Positions 34,371 to 44,300 of a stretch of 64,000 nucleotides of DNA are shown here, one piece after another. The notes beneath the pieces are model-generated. The model did not search any database, had not been told where the DNA came from, and saw only the letters and a list, made by a program, of their open reading frames with translations. The stretch covers positions 2,626,228 through 2,690,227 of the forward strand of contig CAJINV010000004.1 in NCBI GenBank assembly GCA_905178155.1. The letters are read 5' to 3'. A program made the translations under genes and the position numbers. Origin of the DNA: Amoebophrya sp. A120 (taxonomy: Eukaryota > Sar > Dinophyceae > Syndiniales > Amoebophryaceae). The stretch's first letter is position 1; every line of letters starts with the position of its first letter.

Positions 34371-34990
34371 CTTGTCGCCGAGAATCGAACCGGCGATCGC
34401 AAAAAGGGTGAAAAGGGACTGAGACAAACAACTCGGCCCCTTACCCGCTCGGCCAAACGGCCGAGCGGACTGCATCGGTCATCGACCTCGGAGACCCTAT
34501 CACAGCCCAATACGGGCTGTGTACGTTGTCGACATTTTTGATCATGCGTTTCCGCATGATAAACTGCTTTGAGCGACACGACGACAGCCAAGTCGTCTGT
34601 CGCGATAGAAGTATAGTGCCGGGTTTCGAACCCGACCTCGCGAAGGGTGAAAAGGGACTGAGACAAACAACTCGGCCCCTTAACCGCTCGGCCAAACGGC
34701 CGAGCGGACTGCATCGGTCATCGACCGCGGAGACCCTATCACAGCCCAACACGGGCTGTGTACTTTGTCGACAACTTTGAGGATGCGTTTCCGCATGGTA
34801 TACTGCTTCGAGCGATACGACGACAGTCGCGTCGTGTGTCGCGATAGCAGTATAGCGTCGGGTTTCGAACCCGACGCTATCGACGGCCAAAAGGAACTGA
34901 CGGAAGCAGCTAGATCGCTATTCCGCATGGTATGGTGGAGGATCGACAAGTCGAATGACCACCATACCATGCGGAATAGCATCGATGCAG
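34371..34990 (-). repeat. Tandem array, about 240-bp unit, with tRNA-like A and B boxes
   Basis: Three units at about 240-bp spacing. Box-B-like sequences lie at 34381-34391 (GGTTCGATTCT on the minus strand), 34622-34632 and 34861-34871 (both GGTTCGAAACC). Box-A matches TGGCCGAGCGG lie at 34445-34455 and 34684-34694; the third unit is diverged there. Repeated hairpins are CCGCTCGGCC/GGCCGAGCGG (34445-34468, 34684-34707), CACAGCCC/GGGCTGTG (34501-34521, 34740-34760) and ATCATGCG-GAAA-CGCATGAT (34541-34560, a GNRA-type loop on the minus strand). A T8 run follows the first unit (34363-34370). Spacing fits a type II (Leu/Ser-like) tRNA, but acceptor and anticodon stems do not pair properly, so these are tRNA-derived rather than clear tRNAs. 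Confidence 0.6.
34917..34980. other. Perfect 22-bp-arm hairpin
   Basis: Arms 34917-34938 and 34959-34980 are perfect reverse complements (contain CCGCATGGTATGGTGG). The 20-base loop itself holds TCGACAAGTCGA. Closes the tRNA-like array. Confidence 0.8.
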
Positions 34991-35130
34991 CATACCATGC
35001 AGTTTCGACCAAAAAAATGAGATGAGAAGGCGAAACCGCTATAGAAATGCACCTAACGACGTGAGTAGCAACTTTGTTTCCAATGCAAAGTAGACCGTTT
35101 TTTTCCAAAATTTTTCAAAAAAAAAAAATC

Positions 35131-35169
35131 TCAAAAAATTGAGAGAAAATCAGATGACTTTTTTCATCT
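35131..35169. other. Two small adjacent hairpins
   Basis: TCTCAA/TTGAGA followed directly by CAGATGA/TCATCTG with a T-rich loop, next to long A and T runs. Could be a terminator-like structure for the island; no proof of transcription. Confidence 0.4.
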
Positions 35170-35576
35170 GAGGCGCCCAGCTCAAGAATTGACGCTACAA
35201 TGCATGGCCAGCATGACAGACGCAATCACCGGTATACATGTTGCGCGTCAGAAGAAACTTACGCCTACAAAAATCTTTTTTTGATGTTGGATAACGCGTC
35301 ACAGGTGCACGTGGCGGCCCAGAATTCCGGTAAGGGGTTGTCGGAAACAGAGTGGATTAGAACGTCACCTGTGATGCGGAGGAAAAACATTCGCAATCTC
35401 GTTACTTATTTATCTCTCGTGGGAAACAAGCAAGGAGATATTGATACCCTGCGACAGCGACGATGCTATCGTGTATGGGGGTAAGACTTTGTGCTGTCTT
35501 CAGGCAGCGCACAATATGAAATTTTATGTCTAGTCATTGTAATGCTAATGTAAATGAGAGTCTATCAACACGAACA

Positions 35577-38500
35577 TCATATACGCGCGTCCGTCCTGCC
35601 GCAAACCGCTTTCTGGTGGTGTTTCCTGCTGGACTGTCCGGTTTGGTACGCAATGCTGGTGTATCAAATGCAAATGCGTCTGGTTCTGGAACAGTGCAAC
35701 TTGTCATGCTGCGTTTGGATGCTAAATAAAATCTGTATTGCATGAGCAGCAAGAGGAGTGGTCAAATTTGGCTACGCTACGAGGGCATTTGTCATGCGAT
35801 ATGCGCATCGATGAGCGCTCAAAAAATCTGTGATGCTAGGGCATACATCACAGACATCGCGGATCATGGAAAATGTGCATGACAAACTTGTCTTTTTCCA
35901 GACCCAGACATACTTGCAATCCATATGGTGGCCAGGTCTTCACAACCGTCTATCATGGTCCCACCAGTGCACAGGGACTCGCAGTTTTTCTCGGTGCCAC
36001 TCACGTCGAAGGTCTGCGGAAATGAAGAGTTTTTGGTCGTCTTTGTTGTGGTGGTCACAACTGTGGCCGTCGTGTTACTTATACATCTGGGATGATAATT
36101 AACATTAACATTAAGGATAGCGCGAAGCAAGACAAAACATAAAATTTTCTCAGTCGAATCATACATAAAATACCTGTGTCCCGCACGAACAGGTTCCGCC
36201 GAAGACCGGGTCTCCCTTTATGGAGTTCTCAAACGTTACTGTTACACTCTCAGCTGTTTACAAGATGAATGTGTGATGCAAGAGGGCCATCAAAAGTGGA
36301 AGGGGATCCTGGTCCTGCTGCGCGTCCCGCATTACAAATTCGGCACAGAAGTAAATCTCCATGCACATGCTGTTTACCGCTACTGCAAGAAAAATTTGTC
36401 ATGCCAAGTGGCTCGAGCGTATGGGGGCTGATAGGTCTTTTGCATGACTGCATGTCAATGACAAATCACGTAAATAACGCTGACAATGTTTGTTGTATTA
36501 ACGCTTGAGACCACTTCCATACCCTTGCGTTTTCGTTTCTTGATTTCCGTGTTGTACATCGCGCGGCGGTCTATTCTGGGTAAAAACGTCCCTACCCCAG
36601 AGTTGTCATGCTAATCAAAATGCGACACAGTTTGCCCCCCCCATTGTACCATGGCCGCAGATGGCTTGACACGCAGGGCGGGCGTCATGCAAATCACCCC
36701 AGAGTTGTCATGCAAATCTGCATGCCAAAAACGTTTCTCATGCGGAGCCCCATGCTGAGAAGCGTTCTCTATTAGTGTTTGGCAATTTGTGATGCTAGAA
36801 TCAGCACGATGTGCTGGCTCTGTGATGCTTCTGAACTAGCTCAACAGGATTAACCTACGACGACAAATTTGTCACGCGAAACATCAACCGAAGCTGGTGG
36901 ATTTGTATAGCAGATTTCGCATCTTGACTCTGGTGTGGGGACGTTTTTACTCAGGATACGGTCAGCCTTTTCCTTGTCTTTGTCAACCCCGCCACCGTTA
37001 TGCATTGCAAATATGTAGTCTGGGTCTGGAAACTTGTAATGCATGTCAGTAAACAGGAAGCGCACTGTAATGCACCGCACAGCATGACATATTTTCTCGT
37101 GGCTCTGTGTTGCGTATTCCGCATGAGACTCATTGTTTTTGCATGACAGACAAGAGGAGGTCTTCGTTGCCACGCAATACAGATTTCAGAGTCATGCCAA
37201 ACTCGCATGAGAAATCTCATAATCCTCCACGTCCACACCCAGACATATTTGCAATGCATAACCGTTCTTCCCCTTCACCGACATCCCGAGGAGGGACGAA
37301 AAGTAGCCCTTCACATGACCTGAAGTTGGTGTTCAGTGGTGCGTTGGTAAAAATCCTGTTTGTTCCTGATGTGTCGTCCGTGATATCATAATCAATAGCA
37401 ATAGCGCTCGAAGATGATGGGCACTTTTCAACACCACGACGACTTCTAAGCTGTAGCTGTACCTGTAGTCTAGTGAAGCAACACCAAAAATTACGGCACA
37501 GGTACGGGAGTGATTTGTTTCGAGATATCGGAGTCACGACCACAAGAAAAACAAAAATTCAAAATCCTCGAAAGAATAAGTACGTGGGATCTGCTGGATG
37601 CTTGTTAGCACCAGCGCATGCGCCCCGGACGCGTTGCAGGTGTCGTAGTTGTAGGCGTTTTTACTCTTCAAGGCGGGCTCCAGGGACGAATCCAGTAGCT
37701 TCTCCAACGACGCGCACTTCGCCCCGTTCTGGTAACACAGTATCCACAGCAAATTTCCCGTACGCGTACAAATGCCGTTTCTGCATGACAAAGCTTCCCT
37801 TCGATCCTGTTCAGCATGACAAGTTGTCTGCTCTAAGTTAGTGAAATTTGTGTTGCATGTTGTACCTACTTGTACGGGAAATTTGTATTGCATACACAGC
37901 GCGTCGCAGCACCAGTGGCAAGGCGTGTTTTTCTCGTGGTGCGCTAGGCAATCGTGCTCCGCTTGGAAGTATCATCTGCAAAAGAATCGCACGTATACTA
38001 ATTTTCTTCACAGTTCGGCATGACAGATCTGCATTTGCTTCGGCGTCCCTATCCCTTCACTTCTGAATTCCAAGTTAGCGTTACAAGTTCCATCTCGATT
38101 TTTATTGTTCTTTGTTAATGCAGGATCCACGTTGACGTTCTTGTAGTACGGTGCTTTAGCTTTTGCAGTGCATAGAAACTGTTCGCAGGTCGGCGCGTGT
38201 TATCAAATGCAAAAATGTCTGGGTCTGGAAAAAAGCAGCGCTTATCATGCATATTTAGCATGACCCGCCCTGATGTCTCTGATGCATGTCCTAGCATCAC
38301 AGATTTGTTGAGGGCCTTGTGATGCCTGTACTGCATGAGAAATGCCTTCTCCGTGTAACAAAAAATGGACCTCTTTTGCTAGTCACGCAATACAGATTCT
38401 GTGTAGAATCCAAAGGCAGCATCACAGGTTGCAACCTTCCAGACCCAGACATTTTTGCATTTGATACGTGTTGGAGTAGAACCAAGCCCTGCGGCGCGGA

Positions 38501-40573
38501 GCGAAGTCGGCCACCTGCTGCATTCGGAGCTGCTGTGTCCAGGACTGCCGCCTGTGGACCACCTCCGGACGACCGGTCTATAGCCTTGGACAGGTCGCAG
38601 CTGTCATGCCCGAGCCCGTTTTTGCTGCGGCCGTAGTACCCGCTGCTATCGAGAAGGCCCTAGTGAAGATTATGTCGATCGTAGTAAGGCGGGGAGTGAT
38701 GCTTTCTTTTAGGGCGGCTTGGGTTTGTCTTATTTGTCTTGCAGGAAGTAGATGATAATCAAGTATGGTGCTTCTGTAGCTCTAGAAGCTAGTACTAGTA
38801 CATGATCAACATGACCATAAAGTAAAGTGATAAAATTGCTCATTTACACATAAATCATACCGCCCAGCTGTCGCAGAGGGTTCCGGGCTTGTCGAGGCTG
38901 CAGGTGTGTCCGCAGCACCAGTGGCAGGCGGAGTCCGCCGCGGTCCGGTGTCCGGTGCACGCGTCCTCGGTCGTGAAAGCGTCGCAGGGACTGCCATGCT
39001 CCAACCGCTGCAAGAGACTCATCTGCTCGGGCGAATATCCTGTGCAAAAGTATCGCACTCGTACTAATTGCAGTTATGCATTCCAAATCTAGGTGTTAAG
39101 GGAAATCAGCATTACAAATGTCTGTACAAATTTAATTTTTTTAATTTTGATTAAATTTGTAATGCTGAGCCGATTTGTAATGCAATTTATACTAGTACGT
39201 TAGTACTTTTGCAGTTCATAGCGAACTCCCAGGAGCAAACATGGTTGTCTCCACGACCAAATTTTGTGATCCTGGACCACCACCAGACGAGGCGGGGCTG
39301 TAAGTCGTACTTCTGGCAGATGTAATTCTTGAAGCAGGTGATATTACGTTCCTCGTCGAGAGCTCCCTTGCACCCGCAGCTGCTCCACCACCGCCGGCCG
39401 GAGAGGTTGCGAGAAAGCCAGATGAATAATTCGGCGGAAAAAGTTGTGCTGCACTTCTACCGTCGTTTTGATGTTGTTGTACTATTCTGTTCATCTCAGC
39501 ATCATCTTTAGAGTAATAGGGCGAAAGACTGCTCCCACTGCTGGCGTCGTTCATGATTCTGCTACTTGTTGTTCCACCACCCACCAGGGGCCGCTGCAGC
39601 TCGCTGCTGCTCAGTGACGAGGAACGGCCACCGATTCCCGGGCTTGCGTTCTTGAATTGTGAGGAAGTTCTTGTGCTAGATGTGAAAACACCCTCTCTGG
39701 AGGATGCTGTGGCTTCCGTCTGCGCCAAGGACAGTTCCTGCAGGTTCATATCTTGTTGGTGCTGTAGTTGTCGGTCTGGTGCTGGTCCTGCGAGATTGAA
39801 ATTCAACAACGGCACGGGATTGCCGCTGCTTCTTTCGAGGCCTGCTGCTCCACCTGGGCTTGCACTTTGTCCCGTATCGTGATAAACATCGTTGTAGGAA
39901 AGGTGTGGAAGGAGACCTGTATTTTTGTATACTTATTTATTAATTTGTGTGTTATTTTCTAAAAAAATGCTGTCCGATGCGTGTTTTTACTTTTTTTAGT
40001 TTTGGTATTAAAATATTACCACGACGACACGGCCACGGGCACCACCGCGTAAAAAAAAAGAGATCTTTCGCCAATGGGTATTAGTACTTGCCTATCAAAT
40101 GTAAAAGTGTCTGGGTCTGGAAGATTGCAACTTGTCATGCTAAATCTGCAGCATGCAAAAATCTGTGTTGCATGATTACCAAAAGTCGTCCAGTTTTAAC
40201 CAAGTCTGGAGGTAGTTTCTCATGCAGGATAGGCATTAGAAAGGTCTCGCAGAATCTGCCATGCTAGGTCCTGCATTCCAGAGCTCATGGGTCATGGAAA
40301 AGCAGCATGACAAATCGCGCATTCTTCCAGACCCAGACATTTTTACATTTGATATTGCCTACCTCCAGAAGTAGCAGCTCCCCCACGACCCGCTTCCTCC
40401 CCCGCTAGCTCGCCATTCCTACTGTACGACGAGGAAGAACTACCCCCGCCGCCCCCTCTGCCCGCCTGCTGTTCGGCCGGTAGCAGAGCGTTGTAGGAGA
40501 ACGGCGAAACGCGGGCGCGGGCCGTCGTGCTACTGGTACTCACGACAGCTGCCGCATAGAAAATCCGCATGAT
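35577..40573 (-). CDS. Secreted Cys-rich protein with a duplicated CHWCC domain
   Basis: Start ATG at 40573; MRIFYAAAVVSTSSTTARA resembles a short signal peptide. Exons: 40573-40363, 39916-39221, 39035-38861, 38659-38467, 38200-38175, 37969-37895, 37749-37584, 37319-37261, 36998-36959, 36571-36522, 36218-36174, about 36077-35926 and 35661-35577. A long Ser/Gly/Gln-rich stretch (about 250 residues) leads to two related Cys domains: SPCDAFTTEDACTGH with ACHWCCGHTC, and PTCEQFQAEHDCLAHH with PCHWCCDAL. The spacing, and the CxWC core, recall PSI-type disulphide domains, though I cannot confirm that. A third Cys region (VFGGTCSCGTQ, NCESLCTGGTMIDGCEDLAT) closes the protein. Eight introners interrupt it, seven of them in coding sequence, plus ordinary introns. 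Two exons are tiny (26 and 40 bases). Likely extracellular or surface protein. Junctions at 37583/37320 and 36173/36078 are approximate. Confidence 0.72.
35662..35925. mobile_element. Introner, family A (A9)
   Basis: 264 bp, family-A arms (left core has TGGTTCTGG), perfect TSD TGGTG. Last introner of the Cys-rich gene. Confidence 0.91.
36219..36521. mobile_element. Introner, family E (E3), diverged
   Basis: 303 bp; left arm TATGGAGTTCTCAAACGTTA, right arm a worn inverted copy ending CTTCCATA. Perfect TSD CCCTT. In the Cys-rich gene. Confidence 0.87.
36572..36958. mobile_element. Introner, family C (C2), internally duplicated
   Basis: 387 bp; arms GTAAAAACGTCCCTACCCCA and inverted partner. 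Perfect TSD CGGTC. The subterminal stretch CCCCAGAGTTGTCATGC occurs twice (near 36594 and 36702), so about 110 bases look duplicated or nested. In the Cys-rich gene. Confidence 0.9.
36999..37260. mobile_element. Introner, family A (A10)
   Basis: 262 bp; ends TATGCATTGCAAATATG and its inverted copy. Perfect TSD ACCGT. In the Cys-rich gene; excision joins GKNGGGVDKDKEK. Confidence 0.92.
37750..37894. mobile_element. Introner, family O
   Basis: 145 bp; inverted arms AAATTTCCCGTACG and TGTACGGGAAATTT. Perfect TSD CACAG. Only copy of this family in the window. In the Cys-rich gene; excision joins CCDALWILCYQNG. Confidence 0.88.
37970..38174. mobile_element. Introner, family B (B7), diverged
   Basis: 205 bp with worn family-B arms (TATCATCTGCAAAAGAATCG at the left). 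The flanking 5-mers match weakly, but excision of element plus five bases restores CEQFQAEHDC in frame. Confidence 0.82.
38201..38466. mobile_element. Introner, family A (A11)
   Basis: 266 bp, family-A arms, perfect TSD CGTGT. Leaves a 26-base exon between itself and B7 in the Cys-rich gene. Confidence 0.93.
39036..39220. mobile_element. Introner, family B (B8)
   Basis: 185 bp, family-B arms, perfect TSD GCGAA. In the Cys-rich gene just before the first Cys domain. Confidence 0.92.
40093..40354. mobile_element. Introner, family A (A12), nested in an ordinary intron
   Basis: 262 bp, family-A arms, perfect TSD TTGCC. It lies eight bases inside the 5' end of a GT-AG intron (40362-39917) of the Cys-rich gene: only the donor GTAGGCAA upstream of it gives the right phase for the next exon. 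Confidence 0.85.
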
Positions 40574-41304
40574 GTCGGTTTTGGTACTGCTTGGTTGCAA
40601 GACAAGCTCGCGGTACTAGGAGAACTCGGAAGTAGTCGTGCGAAGGCGACTGGAGTAGACGTTCTTCGAGGCGTCTGGCAACCGCCCCTCATCCAGCGGT
40701 GATCTTGCTGGGGCGCTTGCCTCTTTTCATCTTCGTTCAACGGTGTTTTTTAGGTGTTACGAAGTCTGCTATGTTGTAATGTACGGCTTCATGGTCGTCG
40801 TACCAATAGGTAGATGCACACACTTCGCCTCAAGATTTATATTTCAATCTCTCTAGTTGTACTTCACCTCTCGACCACAAAGTAGAGAGCTTGGAAGAAG
40901 GCACGCAAATGCCAACCAATCATAAAGAAAACTGTAGTTCAGGAGCGTCGACGTCCTAGAAGCTAGTGCTAGAACGCAATGACATATTATTTAGACAAAA
41001 ACTCATAACAAGGGGGAGGTCAAGTGCTGCTCATCTTCAGATGCTCGCACTTTATTCTGGAGGCGTCTAAACCCCATCGTGCTTCACTCAACATCTCAGG
41101 AAGATCATGAAGAAGACACAAGCAACACGTTTGATTAACCGGGTTGAACAAGAAGCACCGCTTTTAGGACTCAGCATAGCGGTTCCGGTTGTATCAAGTT
41201 CCAGTCTATGGTCAAAAAAAAATACTTAGCTGCGTAAAGGAGCAGCCCTGTACGCTTTTTTTTCGTTCATGCGACAACGAGCATCGATTCTTCTGTCTTG
41301 TTCC
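40574..41304. other. Intergenic spacer, no gene seen
   Basis: Spacer between the Cys-rich gene start and the AlkB gene stop. No coding sequence, repeat or RNA gene recognised. Confidence 0.5.
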
Positions 41305-44300
41305 TCACATAATTCTCAAATCCCTTTCGTCAGTTTGCAGCTGACTGTCCAAATCTGCTTCGGCATCGGCCTGCGTTTGTTGGAATACATTCTGGAAAGA
41401 AGCAGAACTAGAGGACTGATTGTAAAAATTCTTTGGTTTTTTATTCTGCTGTAATGTCGTCGTCGTCCTAGAGCCAGCTGCAGTGCCTTGCTCAGCATTG
41501 TCTACTTTAGGCGTAGTTTCAAAAAGCGTGGCACCCCCGCCCGCTTTCAAAACTTTTTGCCTTTCTTTATCCTTTTTTTCGTACATCTTTTCCATGATTT
41601 CCCCCACTGTCGTATCCACAAAAAAAGACTCATCGCATCCCCATCCAATTTATCATCGCAAACCGTGTGTGAAATCCGATCTCTGTCATGCAAAAAATGG
41701 ATGGGGATGGTTTTTTTTCCGTGGATATGTCGGCGACCTTGGTGGACGATCGTGATGCTGGTTCGGCATAGCGACGCCATCGCCGCCGGAGCCTAAGTCT
41801 GATTCTTTGGTCTTTTCAACATCTTTCGCGGCCGACAATTCTTTGCTGCGCCGCATTTCTAGCATTTTTTCGTACTCCGCCAGCCCGCCTTCCAGACAGC
41901 TCCACTCTGCGCACTTGACGAATTTGCACTATGGTGTTCTCAAGTGTTACATTCTCAACTGTTACATGAATTTTTCATGCAAAAGCACCATCATCATCCG
42001 CAGGATCAAGCTGCTCCGCATGACAAACTTACGAAGGGCTAAACCGCAGCTAAATCTTTGCGGAATTTGTAATGCTACAGGTGCAGCCTTCCTCTTTCAC
42101 TTTTCCCAATCTCGCGTCACAAGTTCATGTAACAGTTGAGAATGTAACAGCTGAGAACGCCATATGCACGGCTTCTCCTTTCGGTCGGCCGGGTTACAGC
42201 GGTACAGGTACTTGCCGAAGTTAGTCCCATTCCACTATTGTGAGGAAAAATCCCTCCTCCCCATATCGAAAAGGCGCGCTTTTCAAAATTTGTGATGCTG
42301 ATTTGTGGAAACAGGTCGAATCTCTCTTGCAAGAGAGCAAAGCCAGGGCGTCCGCTGCATTTCGCAGGCGATTTGTAACGCTGCTACGCTACTAGGGCAG
42401 ACGTCTGCCATGCTAAGTACCTACCCCAAGCCATTCCTTTCCGGGCTTTGTACCTGTCTGCAGTCCTCCACCGCAAGACAAATCCGATTTGTGTACACAA
42501 ATCCTGCATCACAGATTTCCATTTCGATATGGGGAGGGGGGATTTTTCCTTTTGATATCCACTTCTGCACGAACGGCTTCAGGTTGCAGGGCCGGCCGCA
42601 GTCGCAGTTGGGCGTGAGCGCGCTGTACTCCGGCCGCTCCATGCGGAACGTGTAGTTTACTCGGTCGTTGATCAGTTTTTTCGGTTTTTTATCCTGTGCA
42701 AAAGTATCGCACTCGTAGTAATTGCAGTATATGCATTACAAATTTCTTTCTCAGCCTCAGCCTCAAGTTAAACCCGCCTGACAAATTTCATTTCTCATGC
42801 TGAGGAAGTTTGTCATGCGATTTCTACTAGTACGATACTTTTGCAATTCCTATTTTTGCTTCGTTTTTTCGTCCATTTTCGCCGCGAACAGGAAAGGCGT
42901 ATGCATTGCAAAAGTACTTCTATCGCACTCGTATATCAAATTGCAGCTATTCATGGATGCATCAAAAAATTAATAAGTTTCTTAGCTGGATCAGCATTAC
43001 AAATTCAAATTCCACTTTTCTCCTTGAGGATAAAATTTGTCATGCAGAAGTTTATACTTAGTGTTAGTAGATGAAGAAGTACGATGCTTTTGCAATGCTT
43101 AGGGCAGTGGTGCGGACATTTTGGGAATGCTGTGCGTGAACTCCTCCTGGCAGGGCGGCCACATGATCAGCAAGTCGTTGTGGAGCAGCATCAGCGACAG
43201 CTTTTCCTTGGTCTGCCGGTGCTCCAAGACGAATTCCCGCCCCGCCCCGAGCGAGAGCGACGCAATCATCGGACAAGGCCCTAGATGGGTCAGCGAGTCC
43301 TGGTGCGGGCCGACGTTATCTTTTCCGTCCCGGTACCAGTTCCCCAGGGCGTAGCTCGCCCGCCAGGTTTCTGGCAGCGGGTACTTTGGCTGCAGCAGAA
43401 TTTCCATGGGTTCGGCGTGGCCTCCAAGTTGTCCCGAGTAAAAACTACGTCCCCACGACCCCAGAATTGTACTTGTCATGCAAACCAGCATGCTTAAAGT
43501 GTTTTTCATGCGGAGACCCATGCCGAGAGCCATTTTCTGGCGGTGTTTTGAGGTTCGTGATGCTCGAATCAGCATGATGTGCGAGATCTGTCGCGCAGCT
43601 GCTTCCCTAGCTAAGGACGACTCGACTGCGTTCCCACATTTGTCATGCGCACCAAGCTATGGGGTGGGGACGTCTTTGTTTACTGAGGATACAAGTACTT
43701 CTAGACCTACGTCGTCGGACGAACAAGTTGTGCAGCCGGAGACTAGCGAATACCGGCAGTTCTTCATTTTTTCGTTAATGACTGCTTCCAGCGTCTCCGC
43801 CGCGGTGCACATCGTTTTGTCCCAGTCCGGCCGGTGCCAGTTGTAGGTTTTCCTGGGGGTTTTTCCCGCTTGGCCGAACACCCACCAGGTCTTTTCCTCG
43901 AACTTTTTGCCGAGGTCTCCGTGCAAAACCTGCCGTAGCAGCCGGTTCGCGAGGTTTTCCGGGAGAGCATTCCGAATCACGGTCACGTAGTCCGGCAGTT
44001 GGTCGTCGCTCAACGTCCGATAGCCGTGCTGCCGTTTTTCGAGCAAAATCTCCCAATTTTTGTCGTTCGCGTCGATGGCCGCCCAGTACTTGGTGGCGCG
44101 CTGCATCGCCTGCATCTTGCTGCGGAAAGCGTCGGCGGAGGAGGCTGCTGGGGGTGCTGCTGATGATGATGATGATGATGATGAAAAAGCGGCAGATGCA
44201 GTTCTTGTTGTGCTTGACGAGGCGGTGGACGAAGAAGACTTTGAGGTGCCAATATTTATAATTTTTTTCCCGCTTGCCCTTGCGGAGTTGTTTGTTGCAG

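Noticed and set aside
34371-34466. Functional tRNA gene (Leu/Ser type)
   Set aside because: A and B boxes match, but the acceptor arms are not complementary and the anticodon stem is broken. Kept only as tRNA-like.
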